Shown piece by piece: positions 24,966 through 34,297 of a stretch of 43,183 nucleotides of DNA; positions within the stretch are counted from its first letter, which is position 1; every line of letters begins with the position of its first letter. Origin of the DNA: CAZSDU01 sp964605775 (lineage in GTDB: Bacteria; Bacteroidota; Bacteroidia; Bacteroidales; FEN-979); assembly GCA_964605775.1 (NCBI GenBank), contig CAZSDU010000024.1, positions 1 through 43,183 on the forward strand, in the 5' to 3' direction. The notes below the pieces were generated by a model. That model saw only the letters and a program-made list of their open reading frames with translations, had not been told where the DNA came from and searched no databases. The position numbers and the translations under genes were made by a program.

Positions 24966-25484
24966 ATGGACAAAGATCAACTTTTCAGGGAAATTCTTAA
25001 AGAAAACGATAATCGTATCTTCCGGATATGTTGCTGGTATTTCACGGATGCAGAAGAAAGAAACGATGCTTATCAGGAATCACTGATCAGGATATGGGAA
25101 CAATTGCACTCTTTCAGGGGTGAATCGAAAGTCAGCACATGGATTTACCGGATCGTAGTTAATTCATGTTTAACCTATATCCGGAAGGATAAGCTCAGGA
25201 AAAGCCTGATTGATACCGGGAAAGTTCCTGAAAACATTCAGGTTGCTGAAGCTTCTCCGGCTGAATATGATCAGCATGACATAAAGCTGGCCTTTTTCCG
25301 CAGCCTTCTCCAAACCCTGAACCATGCAGACCGCACCCTTGTGTCGCTTTACCTTGAGGAATTATCAACCAAGGAGATGGCTGAAATAACTGGTCTCACA
25401 GAGATCAATGTTCGGGTGAAGCTGCACCGTATCAAAGAACAAATTAAAAATGAATGGGAGGAGAAACAACATGGAACTGGATGA
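24966..25484 (+). CDS. ECF-family RNA polymerase sigma factor
   Basis: This is a 172-residue protein. Region 2 covers about residues 8-75 (NRIFRICCWYFTDAEERNDAYQE, then LIRIWEQLHSFRGESKVSTWIYRIVVN). Region 4 covers about 110-165 (LQTLNHADRTLVSLYLEELSTKEMAEITGLTEINVRVKLHRIKEQI). There are no extra domains, as expected for an ECF sigma that directs RNA polymerase to a small set of promoters. Its end overlaps the start of the next gene by 14 bases. That gene encodes a membrane protein that could hold it inactive. Confidence 0.93.
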   Translation: MDKDQLFREILKENDNRIFRICCWYFTDAEERNDAYQESLIRIWEQLHSFRGESKVSTWIYRIVVNSCLTYIRKDKLRKSLIDTGKVPENIQVAEASPAEYDQHDIKLAFFRSLLQTLNHADRTLVSLYLEELSTKEMAEITGLTEINVRVKLHRIKEQIKNEWEEKQHGTG

Positions 25485-26070
25485 TTTTAAGAGAACTATC
25501 CTGCCGGATAAAGAACCGTACCAGGGTATAAACAAGGATAAAGAGAATAAAATGGATATTTTTATGGAAGAGATCAAAGCGGCTGATGCAAAAGACCGCA
25601 AAAACACCCGTATGTTTATTATTGTAATGAGCATGCTGGTGCTTATTTATTCCTCAACCCTGCTCAGCAACCGAGGAACTATGAGGGACGGATTTGCAAT
25701 ACTGGTCCTTGGTTTTATCCTTACGGTGTTTTACCTGTTCTGGCGATACAGGAAGATCAGGAATATTGATTATTCGGCGCCATCGGTCAGTTTCCTGAAG
25801 GAAGCCGGGCAACGGTATCGTTTTATGAAACCGGTCGACTGGATTATTACCATACTTATGCTTTTTCTATTTATCGCCGGTGGCAGCATTATCGTTTATT
25901 CCTCCATCAGTAAATATTTTGGTCAGTCTGTCTGGCCGTTGGCAATCTATTTCGGCGTCATGGCTGCCGCGATGGTGATTGGATTTTGGTCCGGTATTAA
26001 AATCTGGAAACGGGATAAAAAAGGGATACTGGAAAAGATCAGGAAAATGCAGGAGGAATTTGGGGAATGA
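25471..26070 (+). CDS. Four-helix membrane protein, possible anti-sigma partner
   Basis: This protein of about 199 residues has a cytoplasmic N-terminal segment of about 45 residues, then four hydrophobic helices (near IIVMSMLVLIYSS, FAILVLGFILTVFYLFW, IITILMLFLFIAGGSIIV and LAIYFGVMAAAMVIGFW). A basic tail ends it. I chose the ATG at 25471, behind a GGAGG seven bases up the message, over the in-frame ATG at 25450. It overlaps the sigma factor gene, as anti-sigma genes usually do. However, there is no zinc-binding anti-sigma motif or other known anti-sigma domain, so the role is inferred from position only. Confidence 0.75.
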   Translation: MELDDFKRTILPDKEPYQGINKDKENKMDIFMEEIKAADAKDRKNTRMFIIVMSMLVLIYSSTLLSNRGTMRDGFAILVLGFILTVFYLFWRYRKIRNIDYSAPSVSFLKEAGQRYRFMKPVDWIITILMLFLFIAGGSIIVYSSISKYFGQSVWPLAIYFGVMAAAMVIGFWSGIKIWKRDKKGILEKIRKMQEEFGE

Positions 26071-26089
26071 AGCAGCATCCTTTGATGTC

Positions 26090-26974
26090 TCAGAACCTTA
26101 CCCTGATGTTTCCTGCTCCCCAGATCAGAATCAGGGCAACAGCGACCGTCACAAGCTGGATACGGCTGGGAAAGAGCTGTTTATCCGACATCCATATCCT
26201 GGGCCGAGACCGGATTACCGGAGCGTCGACCCTAAGGATGGCCATATACCCCAGGCTGATTAAAAAGACAGGCCAGAACCAGTTCGTAAACGGCCAATTG
26301 AAACCCATAAGGATAACCACACCCAGGATCCAGGGCCTGAGGAAAACAGCGAAGAAAAACGACCGCTGGGCATCCGGGCTATTAAAAAAAGTCAGTGTAT
26401 AAACTGTTTTAAAGAATTGATGGTACCAGAATCGGCTGGTGATGACCAGCAAAACGAGGACCAGCAACCCCAATATTCCCCTGTAAACAACGGAATTCAT
26501 CATCCACAAATAGGCCACACCGAAATCATCATAAAGCATAGTCCCTGCCAGGATGCTACAGGGGAAGGCATTCACCATCAAAAAACACATCCAGGTCAGG
26601 ACAAGCTTGGTCTTCCAGCTAGTCATGCCAAGGCTTTTCATATTAAGCAAGAGCGCCACTCCTCCTCCAGACATCAGCAAGGGCCCGGAACCGAAAACCA
26701 GCATGATCATTTCTTCTGACCATTTAGCGCCGCTTTCCGAAAAAAAAGAAATCTGGAAAAGACCATAGCTGAAGTGAATGTCGAAATAATTGAGGAGGAT
26801 CATCATCCATGCAGATAGCAGGAACTGCATGAGAAGGGCAGAAAAAAGGAATATCACCAACGAGAACAGGCTTAGTTCACGCAGGGAGCGCTTTGACAAG
26901 GGACCTTCAGCGGGCCTGCGTTTGCGTCGTCGGGGATAGAAAATCCAGATAAAGAGCGGATTTACTTTTCCCAT
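26090..26974 (-). CDS. Polytopic membrane protein of unknown function
   Basis: This is a 294-residue protein with a short basic N-terminus (YPRRRKRRP) and six or seven hydrophobic helices. A polar stretch in the middle contains NAFPCSILAGTMLYDDFGV and a later FNWPFTNWFWPVFLISLGY. I do not recognise the family. Its ATG lies two bases after the stop of the PID-CTERM pseudogene, so the pair was once translated together. A sorting enzyme for that tail would be an attractive idea, but the Cys-Arg-His arrangement of exosortases is not evident. It converges on the sigma-factor operon with 19 bases between stops. Confidence 0.7.
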   Translation of the reverse strand: MGKVNPLFIWIFYPRRRKRRPAEGPLSKRSLRELSLFSLVIFLFSALLMQFLLSAWMMILLNYFDIHFSYGLFQISFFSESGAKWSEEMIMLVFGSGPLLMSGGGVALLLNMKSLGMTSWKTKLVLTWMCFLMVNAFPCSILAGTMLYDDFGVAYLWMMNSVVYRGILGLLVLVLLVITSRFWYHQFFKTVYTLTFFNSPDAQRSFFFAVFLRPWILGVVILMGFNWPFTNWFWPVFLISLGYMAILRVDAPVIRSRPRIWMSDKQLFPSRIQLVTVAVALILIWGAGNIRVRF

Positions 26975-26976
26975 GC

Positions 26977-28314
26977 TTACGGTTTCCCGTTTGTTTTCTT
27001 TCTGGTTTTTAAGAGTTTCTTTCCGCCATAGGCAGCGCCCAGCGCAAGCAGTATTCCAAGACCTCCGTCGATCGGACTGCCCACAGGTCCCGGACTGCCG
27101 CCACCTCCGTCACGCGCATTGCCAGGGGGTGGAGGTGGAGCCTGAGCCAATGCCGAAACACCAACACTTCCATTGTTTTGACCTGGCTACGGATGACTTT
27201 TCCCGGTACATCATACAGGGTCAAAGCCTTCAGCACCCGAGAACTGCAGACTGACCTCTCCGGCATGGGTTGTTTTAAATTCCAGCGGAACGATCAGCGA
27301 GCCTTCCGGGGGAGGCAGCTGGTTGATGCTCAGATGGAATTCTCCTTTTTCGGTCCACAACGAGGGGCATCTTCCAGTCCCCAGAGTTTGAATCCGTCCA
27401 ATTGCGGATCGAAATCCGGCCCGGCGGAGCTGTTGAAGGCCACGAAGGTCTCGTCGTAGTAGTTGTTGGATTGGACGGTAATTTTAAGCTGGTTCGTAGG
27501 AGCAGATTTATAGAACGACTGGGTACTGTGAACACAAGCACTGTTGTTGACCGTAAGCGTAGGGGAACCGCTGGTCATGACAATAAAGGCCGGTGTTTTT
27601 TTCCCAGGCACCCATTTCCGGTGAATCCGAACGCGTGCTTCCGCCTTAGTCTGTGATGATTCCGGTACCTGATGCAGCTGGTAATAGGGTGGTAGGAATA
27701 TAATCCACCGCATTGGTCCCGCCGGCATTGGCAAAGGTGGGATTTGTGTTCAGACTATAGGTATCCTTTCCGGTTGCAGCTTTCCAATCATCCAGTGTCG
27801 TTATATCCCCCCCATAATATCCCAGGATGCCTCCGGTTCCAGAAACATAATAATCGTTGTAATCGATGGTAGTGGGTAAGCTGGAAAGGTATATCGCATA
27901 ATGTTTTCCCGTAGCTCCACTGTTCGAACGCGCATTGTGAAAGATATTGTTTCTGAAATCCCTGTTTGATGAACCTGCAGCGTAATAAAGACAGGCACTG
28001 TTGAGTGAACCAGAGGTGGGCGCTCCGTTTAAAAATACGGTGTTGAACCAGATTTTGCTGGTCATATCTGCTAATCCTGGCTCATAGATACCGTTAAGAG
28101 TTTCCGTTGTATTGCCCTCGTTGGTGGGGCCTTTCAGCCTTATTCTGATTACTTCCTTGTGGGTGCCGAGGTTGATGGCATCAAAAGCCCCTTTCAGGGT
28201 GGTATAATCAGCACTGTCGGTTCCGACAGTGGCCCTTACGGTTACATTCTGTGCGTTTAACGCCAGGTTCGTGCTTATGAAAATAAGCAGAGCGAGTAAA
28301 ATTCTATGTTTCAT
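26977..28314 (-). pseudogene. Broken secreted beta-helix protein with PID-CTERM-like tail
   Basis: The gene starts at 28314 with a signal peptide (MKHRILLALLIFIS...NAQ) and a beta-helix N-terminus (TTLKGAFDAINLGTHK). It then jumps to late repeat sequence (NTVFLNGAPTSGSLNSACLYYAAG...), which points to an internal in-frame deletion. A TAA at 27646-27648 interrupts it where TAT or TAC would fit. Reading must then shift frame in a run of seven A on the minus strand (27596-27602), again near 27361 and again around 27200. The last frame gives a Pro/Gly-rich linker, then PIDGGLGILLALGAAYGGKKL and a basic tail, the pattern of PID-CTERM sorting signals in Bacteroidota. Some shifts could be sequencing errors, but the number of lesions argues for a dead gene. 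Confidence 0.75.
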
Positions 28315-28598
28315 GCTTGCTGAATTTTGGTGGCCGCAGGGCGGGGTGGGAAGCATTGGTTAAAATTATCATAACAAATGTCGAAGTACCATTCAGTGAT
28401 TATTGAAAGAAAAAGGTATTGTATTTATTTTCTGTTAATTATTTTTATAATAGATTTTTCAGCAAATAGTCATATTTTTTTTCCCTATTTCAGTTTCAAT
28501 ACATAATGCGGCGAAATGAATACATAAAAAACTCACTTTGCGGCAATTATTTCCCTTGCTTTGAGTTTATAAAATTAAAATCAATTGAGCCGGATGTC

Positions 28599-29837
28599 AT
28601 GAAAGAAGAAATCAGTCAAAGCATCAACGACCCCGAGATGCTTGAAATCTTATTCAGAAAAGATAAAACTGCCTTTATACGCGATTTCAATGAAGCCAGC
28701 CATGGGACAGATACCGATCTGGTGAAATTCTGGAGGATCAGGTTAAAAACCGGGATCCCTGGATCTAACGCTCAGTTATTGAAAGCTGATTTATGGACAA
28801 TCGCGATTCTTTGTACTGTGATGGCTTTAATGGTAAAATCACATTTACTTTTTGGAAATATGAAGATGGAAGAATTCTATTCCCGCAACCTCTTCAGTAT
28901 TGTCTTCGCTGGATTAACGGCCTGGTTTGTGATGAAAAACAGGATATTCAGTGGAAAAAAGATTTTAATGATGGCTCTTCCTTTAGTTGTTGTAACGATA
29001 TTTTTAAATCTGCTTCCAGAAAAACCAGCCGATACCACCACCCTGGCCATTATCCATACCCCGGTGTTACTCTGGTTTGTTTTCGGAATGGCCTATATTT
29101 CGTTAGACTTTAGAAATACGGATAAAATTTCCAGTTTCATCCGGTATTGCGGAGAGCTGTCTATCATGTCCGGATTACTGTTAATAGCCGGAGCCATTTT
29201 GTCAGGGATGACGATCAGCCTATTTGCTATTATCGGGATGAAAATAGAACAATTCTATATGGAAAATATAGCCATCATTGGCGCGACTGTTATCCCGATA
29301 GTGGCTGTCTGGCTGATGGATATGTATCCGGATATTACGCGCAGAATTGCCCCGATCATTGCCAGGATTTTTACTCCACTGGTTTTTATTTTATCCGTCG
29401 TTTACTTGATAGCAATTACCATCTCGGGCATAGAACTTTCAAAAAACCGTGATGTCCTTATCCTTTTCAACCTGTTGTTACTCGGAGTGATGGTAATCAT
29501 CGTATTTAGCCTTTCTGAAATTGATAAATCCAATATCCGAAAATTTAATTCCATCCTATTATTCCTCCTGGTTGTTGTAACCCTCATCATTGATCTTTTT
29601 GCCCTTACTGCTATCCTTACACGGCTGTCGGAAGGGTTTACTCCTAACCGAACGGTTATATTGGTTTCCAACATACTGTTTTTGGTCAATCTACTGCTGA
29701 TTCTGCCTGATCTTTACCTCGCCGGGTTTAGGGGAAAATTGCTGAATCGAATGGAAAGGAAAATCAACCGTTATCTGCCGGTGTATTTCATTTACAGCAT
29801 CATGGTGATTTTTATATTTCAACAATTATTTTCCTGA
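28599..29837 (+). CDS. DUF4153-like multi-pass membrane protein
   Basis: This protein of about 412 residues has a cytoplasmic N-terminal helix bundle (about 1-65) and ten or so membrane helices. The closing segment ALTAILTRLSEGFTPNRTVILVSNILFLVNLLLI fits the DUF4153 family, whose role is unknown. I prefer the ATG at 28599 (MKEEISQSIND); the frame extends to 28506, but the extra 31 residues are low in conserved character. The gene stands alone, between the PID-CTERM pseudogene (divergent) and a GloVer remnant. Confidence 0.75.
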   Translation: MKEEISQSINDPEMLEILFRKDKTAFIRDFNEASHGTDTDLVKFWRIRLKTGIPGSNAQLLKADLWTIAILCTVMALMVKSHLLFGNMKMEEFYSRNLFSIVFAGLTAWFVMKNRIFSGKKILMMALPLVVVTIFLNLLPEKPADTTTLAIIHTPVLLWFVFGMAYISLDFRNTDKISSFIRYCGELSIMSGLLLIAGAILSGMTISLFAIIGMKIEQFYMENIAIIGATVIPIVAVWLMDMYPDITRRIAPIIARIFTPLVFILSVVYLIAITISGIELSKNRDVLILFNLLLLGVMVIIVFSLSEIDKSNIRKFNSILLFLLVVVTLIIDLFALTAILTRLSEGFTPNRTVILVSNILFLVNLLLILPDLYLAGFRGKLLNRMERKINRYLPVYFIYSIMVIFIFQQLFS

Positions 29838-29918
29838 TAAAAATTTCTATGGCGCTGTTAGCTTTTAATAGGTGGCGGTCAGCATTTGTATCGTGAATTT
29901 TCCGTTACTGGGATTAAG

Positions 29919-30184
29919 TTATATCTTAATCCCCCCAAGCGCTTTGTCCTCAGTTATGCCGGTGGCGCCAGGGGCTATTTTGAAAATTGTACCCTGATCA
30001 TTCACTCCGCCTTCTGCGGTCATTCCATAGAGGAAAGTTCCGTCAGCAATAAGAGCGCCAGCAGGAGAACTTCCGTTTGAAATGCCTGCGAAATCGTGGA
30101 GCTTGGTGAACTGCGCACATCACGGCGTGTTCATATGAAGTGCGATAGTTATACCAATGAAAATGATGGTCAGAATTTTTTCAT
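29919..30184 (-). pseudogene. Remnant of a GloVer-repeat secreted protein
   Basis: Read leftward from 30184 there is ATG and a signal-peptide-like sequence (KILTIIFIGITIAL...) that is in frame only if one A is added to the six-A run after the ATG. A TGA then interrupts just before CAQFTKLHDFAGISNGSSP. After this comes a single propeller repeat with the hallmark LYGMTAEGG...GTIFKI, and a stop at 29919-29921. Intact relatives (choice-of-anchor tandem-repeat GloVer proteins) carry many such repeats and a sorting tail. So this copy has lost most of its length and carries a frameshift and a nonsense codon. Confidence 0.7.
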
Positions 30185-30378
30185 TTTGTTAGATTTTATG
30201 GTTCCGTATTCATATAATACAGTCCCTCAGGGGCTATTGTTGTTTGTTTTTGAACATCCGACATCAAATATTAACAGAAGAACGACGTCCGAAATGCTTA
30301 ATGTTTTTATTAAAAAAACAAGAAATAAGTGAAAAGGTGGGAAATAAATTACTGAAAGTCAAGTTTTAAACGTCTTTT

Positions 30379-30692
30379 TCAATGCCTTGACTTATAGATA
30401 TACCATTCACCTGCTCCGGGAATTCCAAGCTCATTTTTCATGCGGTGCATCTGCCCGAGACAAGAAAAGGCATTTATCCTCTACGAAGCGCATAACGCAA
30501 TCGGACCTCTCTTTCCTGACTTTTATCAGAAATAAAAACAATCGTTCTGCCATCATCGAGAAGGACAGGGAATTTATTCACCACCGAACCGGAGGAAAGT
30601 TTTGCCTTGGGAATGGTATCGCGACGATGATTCGATAATTCCATCCTGTTGTCTACCGCATCTCCTTTCTTAATCTGTCGAACGCTTTTCAT
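30379..30692 (-). pseudogene. Small hypothetical gene, probably frameshifted
   Basis: A 72-codon frame (30692 to 30474) encodes MKSVRQIKKGDAVDNRMELS and later SSGSVVNKFPVLLDDGRTIV, which looks like real protein. It ends with LRYALRRG and a stop. In the next frame the sequence continues from that point as INAFSCLGQMHRMKNELGIP...GEWYIYKSRH with a stop at 30379. One single-base change would join both parts into about 104 residues. I do not recognise the family. Confidence 0.4.
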
Positions 30693-30929
30693 GGGATTAT
30701 TGCTTGGTTTGTACGGATAAAAATAAGGGTGATTCGGACATTTTATATCAGAAATGCTGGCGATTTATCAACAGGTTCTGGTGAAAACTATTGCCCATTC
30801 ATGAATATTTCATATTTTTACTTCGTTAATATGACCTGCTGCCCGTTAGAACAGTTGTTTTATGAGCTTATGCCCGAAACAGCAGATTCAGCATCAGGGG
30901 TACAAGGAAAAATCAAACTCCAATCAATC

Positions 30930-32357
30930 ATGTATATGAAACGAACAAAATTTTTACTGATTATTTTACTGTTGAGCGGGATCAGCCTCCTGGCACAACC
31001 AGTTTCCATGGAAAAAGCCAGACTTGTTGCCACCACGGCCATATCTTTATATTCAGGCAATGATCAGGTGGGGCACCGTGTTCAGAAGATGACCCTGTAT
31101 CATGACAGCGACAACCTCCCGCTCTTCTATTTCAGTGATCTTTATCCCAGGGGATACCTCATGATCTCCGCCCGGTATGATCTTCCCCCACTCATTGCTT
31201 ATTCATTTAATGATCAGGCGGATGAAGACGGACGTTTGATAAACTTTGTCAGATCCGATCTGTCCCTGAGGGTGAAAAACAGCCAGGAATTACCGGAAAA
31301 CATGATTCAAAACCGAAGAAAAATTTGGGAGAAACTCGATGGGTCGGTCAGGCATAATCCAGGGTTCAAACAATGGCCGGAGCGGGGGAAATCCCCTGAA
31401 GAGGGATGGCTGACTACAAACTGGACACAGAATGCCCCCTACAACTGGTTCTGTCCCCTCGATCCTATATCAGGGACCCGGAGCGTTGCCGGTTGCCCGG
31501 CCGTGGCCATGGGTCAAATCATCAATTTTCACGTCACCACAAGCAATGTTTATTTTTCAGATGAAGACGATTATTATCATAATTATTCAGGGAGGCAATA
31601 CTGGATTGATGATGATCATCTGGAGCTGGATTTTCCCTCTTTCCCTCAGTTGAATGAGTACCTTTCTACCCTTAAGACACATTATCAGCAATCGCAAACC
31701 CTTACCTCAGAAGACAAGGCAGCCCTGGTTTTTGCCTGTGGCGTAGCGGCCCGCCAGGTATTTGCTTCCAATGGCTCCGGTACTTTCGGGGTTAGCCAGG
31801 CCTATGATGCGTATGTAAAGTTCAATGTAGCCACGGCCGAACTTATGGATGGCAACGATACGAGCATTTATACTAGAATGGCATGCAATATCATGGATAC
31901 CCTTCCGGTTCACCTGGCCGTGGTCGATCCGGGTTGGACCATGGGCCATAATGTGGTCGTGGACGGATATAACAGCGATCATTATTTCCACCTTAATTTC
32001 GGATGGGGAGGACCTTCCAATGGCTGGTATTTACTGCCTGAGGAAATTCCTTATGGGCTGACAGTGATCGAAGGGGCAGTGGTAGATATCCTCCCCCAGG
32101 CTGTGACCCGAGTATCAAACGTTACGGATGCAGATTTTTACTTATTTCCAAATCCTTGTCAGGGAATACTAAGCCTGACTTCATCAAAGCTTATTCTCAG
32201 GCTTGAAATTTTTTCTCTGACGGGTAAATGCCTTCTGGATAAGAGCGTAAATGACCATCAGACGCAGATCAACATGGAGGGATACAGTCAGGGCAACTAT
32301 ATGCTAAAGATCCGAACTTCGGCAGGAGAAATCCGTAGGAAAGTGGTAAAATATTAA
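30930..32357 (+). CDS. C10 (streptopain-like) cysteine protease with T9SS tail, second copy
   Basis: This protein of about 475 residues starts at MYMKRTKFLL (30930) or the ATG two codons later. The in-frame sequence further up (to 30729) lacks signal-peptide character. A signal peptide ends at LLAQ. The prodomain (about 24-150) contains LYHDSDNLPLFYFSD and YLMISARYD. The catalytic C189 is in AGCPAVAMGQI and H340 in MGHNVVVDGYN, followed by FHLNFGWGGPSNGWY. The type A sorting domain (FYLFPNPCQGILSL...) follows directly, so this enzyme lacks the extra beta modules of the 15692-18313 protease. It is a single gene beside decayed secreted genes. Confidence 0.88.
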   Translation: MYMKRTKFLLIILLLSGISLLAQPVSMEKARLVATTAISLYSGNDQVGHRVQKMTLYHDSDNLPLFYFSDLYPRGYLMISARYDLPPLIAYSFNDQADEDGRLINFVRSDLSLRVKNSQELPENMIQNRRKIWEKLDGSVRHNPGFKQWPERGKSPEEGWLTTNWTQNAPYNWFCPLDPISGTRSVAGCPAVAMGQIINFHVTTSNVYFSDEDDYYHNYSGRQYWIDDDHLELDFPSFPQLNEYLSTLKTHYQQSQTLTSEDKAALVFACGVAARQVFASNGSGTFGVSQAYDAYVKFNVATAELMDGNDTSIYTRMACNIMDTLPVHLAVVDPGWTMGHNVVVDGYNSDHYFHLNFGWGGPSNGWYLLPEEIPYGLTVIEGAVVDILPQAVTRVSNVTDADFYLFPNPCQGILSLTSSKLILRLEIFSLTGKCLLDKSVNDHQTQINMEGYSQGNYMLKIRTSAGEIRRKVVKY

Positions 32358-32403
32358 TCAGTCACTTTATTGGCCGTCATTCTTTTATTTCAAGATTCTT
32401 TTA

Positions 32404-32411
32404 TATCTTTA
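32404..32411 (+). promoter_or_regulatory. -7-like box before the FISUMP lipoprotein gene
   Basis: TATCTTTA is one base from the TAnnTTTG consensus and lies 41 bases before the ATG. No -33 box is clear. Confidence 0.35.
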
Positions 32412-32452
32412 CTACATCTCTTTCTTCCATTCTTGAACGAAATTAATGTTTT

Positions 32453-33448
32453 ATGAAAAAAAATCAATTTCACCTGATCCTGCCAGTGGTTTTCCTGTTT
32501 TTAACGGTGGTCTTTATCATTGGCTGTAAAAAAGACACATCCACCCTGGCTATTATTGAGACCAAAGCTCCGGGATATATTACTCAAACAACCGGGCAAT
32601 CCGGCGGAGTGATACTTAGCGATGGCCAGTCGGATATAACTGCAAGAGGCGTTTGCTGGAAAGTCAACCAGGATCCGACCATATCCGACAGTAAAACAGT
32701 AGATGGTAGCGGGAGCGGATCCTTTTCCAGCCAGATTACTGGACTGTCGCCCAACACCCTTTATTACATCCGAGCCTATGCCACCAATTCCAAGGGGACT
32801 GCTTACGGAGAGACCATGCTTTTAAAAACTGCTTATGGCACAATGACTGATTTTGACGGAAATGTTTATCATACCGTAATGATCGGCACACAGGAATGGA
32901 TGGCCGAAAACCTTAAAGTCACGCACTATTCAAATGGCGACCCCATTCCTTATGTGACTGACAACGACCAGTGGATTGTGCTCTCCACCGGTGCCTATTC
33001 CTGGTATGAAAATGATTATGAATCTTACGGGCAGTATTATGGCGCTTTGTATAACTGGTTTGCCCTGACCGATAGCAGAAGGCTTTGTCCGGCAGGCTGG
33101 CATCTTCCATCCCTGAGTGAATGGCAGACAATGTTTACTTATCTGGGAGGGAATTATTTTGCCGGTGGTAAATTAAAATCCACACGTACCAATCTTTCTC
33201 AACATCCTTATTGGACCGGGGCCAACATTGGCGCTACCAATGAAACAGGATTTTCCGCTTTCCCGGGGGGATTCAGAAGTTATTTCGGAGGTGGTTATTC
33301 AGGGCTTGAAGCAAGTGGATATTGGTGGACCAGCGATTTCCTGGGCGACAATCTACAATCCATTAACCTCAGTTGTAATGGCCCGGAGATCATTTATGAG
33401 TTGCATAACCCTAAAAGCGGAGTCAGCGTGAGGTGTGTCAGGGATTAG
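32453..33448 (+). CDS. Lipoprotein with fibronectin-like and FISUMP domains
   Basis: This is a 331-residue protein with a lipoprotein signal (hydrophobic run ending FIIGC, Cys 25, then KKD). Residues about 40-125 form an Ig/fibronectin-like domain (ITARGVCWKVNQDPTISDSKT...LYYIRAYATNSKGTAYGE). Residues about 130-331 form the FISUMP domain (DFDGNVYHTVMIGTQEWMAENLK, LCPAGWHLPSLSEW, ending VRCVRD). FISUMP domains are common on surface lipoproteins of Bacteroidota and Fibrobacter; binding of carbohydrate or protein is presumed, not shown. It converges on the HisKA-REC gene with an 18-base gap. Confidence 0.88.
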   Translation: MKKNQFHLILPVVFLFLTVVFIIGCKKDTSTLAIIETKAPGYITQTTGQSGGVILSDGQSDITARGVCWKVNQDPTISDSKTVDGSGSGSFSSQITGLSPNTLYYIRAYATNSKGTAYGETMLLKTAYGTMTDFDGNVYHTVMIGTQEWMAENLKVTHYSNGDPIPYVTDNDQWIVLSTGAYSWYENDYESYGQYYGALYNWFALTDSRRLCPAGWHLPSLSEWQTMFTYLGGNYFAGGKLKSTRTNLSQHPYWTGANIGATNETGFSAFPGGFRSYFGGGYSGLEASGYWWTSDFLGDNLQSINLSCNGPEIIYELHNPKSGVSVRCVRD

Positions 33449-33466
33449 AACCCCAGCATGACTGCA

Positions 33467-34297
33467 TTAAGGATGCTCTTCTTTAAACAACTTTTCCATC
33501 ACCGATTTGATTTCTTCCCGCTTGATGGGCTTGCTGATATATTCATCAAACCCTTCCAATAGAAACTTCTCCCTGTCGCCCGTGGCAGCATAAGCCGTTA
33601 CTGCAATGATGGGTATTTTTTCATAGCCGGGTTGCCTGCGGATTTCGTGCATGGCCTGGGTGCCATCCATTCCTTGTCCAAGGTTGATATCCATGAGAAT
33701 GGCATCAATTTTTTCACGGCGGGTCAGCTCAATGGCCGACAAGGCAGTCTTGGTGGAAAAGATATTGCAGTAACGCCGGATGTAAATCATCAGAAGGTTG
33801 ATATTGACAATATTATCTTCTACGATCAGCACATTGGGGAGCTTTTTCCCGGCTGATTTTGGACGCTTTCGTCCTGGAACTTGCGGCATGCTTTCCGGAC
33901 TCATCGGTCTGTCGGGATTGCTTTCCTCAGACATCAGCGGTCCCGCTTCCCTTGCCAGATGTTGACTGGTATAATCCAGCACGGCCCTCATTTTCTGTGC
34001 CGAGACATAGATTTGTTCGGTTTTCCACCTTGCTTCTTCTTCTCTTATTTCGTCTTTCAGCATCTCGGCAAAACCAAGGATTCCGCACAAAGGACTGCGC
34101 AGATGATGATCGATTTCCGACCATAATTGCTGCAGTTCATGGTTTTCCGTACGGTCGGCATCCCCCTGTTTCTGGACTAATTCACTAAGGATGCCATGAA
34201 TGGTTTCGAACATGGAATTCAGGTCCTTTTTCCCGTGCAGCAGCTCCAGGATGCGGAATACGGCATGATTGACCTGTTCGGTTTGAGATTCTTTCAT
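33467..34297 (-). CDS. HisKA-receiver protein lacking a kinase ATPase domain
   Basis: This is a 276-residue protein. Residues about 55-115 form a HisKA-type dimerisation helix pair with SEIDHHLRSPLCGILGFAEML; H64 is at the phosphoacceptor position and the usual acidic +1 residue is His. A Pro-rich linker (about 120-150) leads to a receiver domain (about 154-273) with E160-D161, phosphoacceptor D203, T234 and K256. No HATPase lies between or after. It may relay phosphate between other kinases and its receiver, or act as a dimeric phospho-sensor. Its ATG overlaps the TGA of the EF-G gene (ATGA), so its synthesis is probably coupled to EF-G translation. Confidence 0.85.
   Translation of the reverse strand: MKESQTEQVNHAVFRILELLHGKKDLNSMFETIHGILSELVQKQGDADRTENHELQQLWSEIDHHLRSPLCGILGFAEMLKDEIREEEARWKTEQIYVSAQKMRAVLDYTSQHLAREAGPLMSEESNPDRPMSPESMPQVPGRKRPKSAGKKLPNVLIVEDNIVNINLLMIYIRRYCNIFSTKTALSAIELTRREKIDAILMDINLGQGMDGTQAMHEIRRQPGYEKIPIIAVTAYAATGDREKFLLEGFDEYISKPIKREEIKSVMEKLFKEEHP

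Noticed and set aside
26090..26974. Calling the membrane protein an exosortase
   Set aside because: It follows a sorting-tail gene and contains a Cys in a membrane region, but the conserved Cys, Arg and His motifs of exosortases are not recognisable.
30096..30332. A 78-codon plus-strand frame
   Set aside because: It runs opposite the signal-peptide end of the GloVer remnant and shows no family features.
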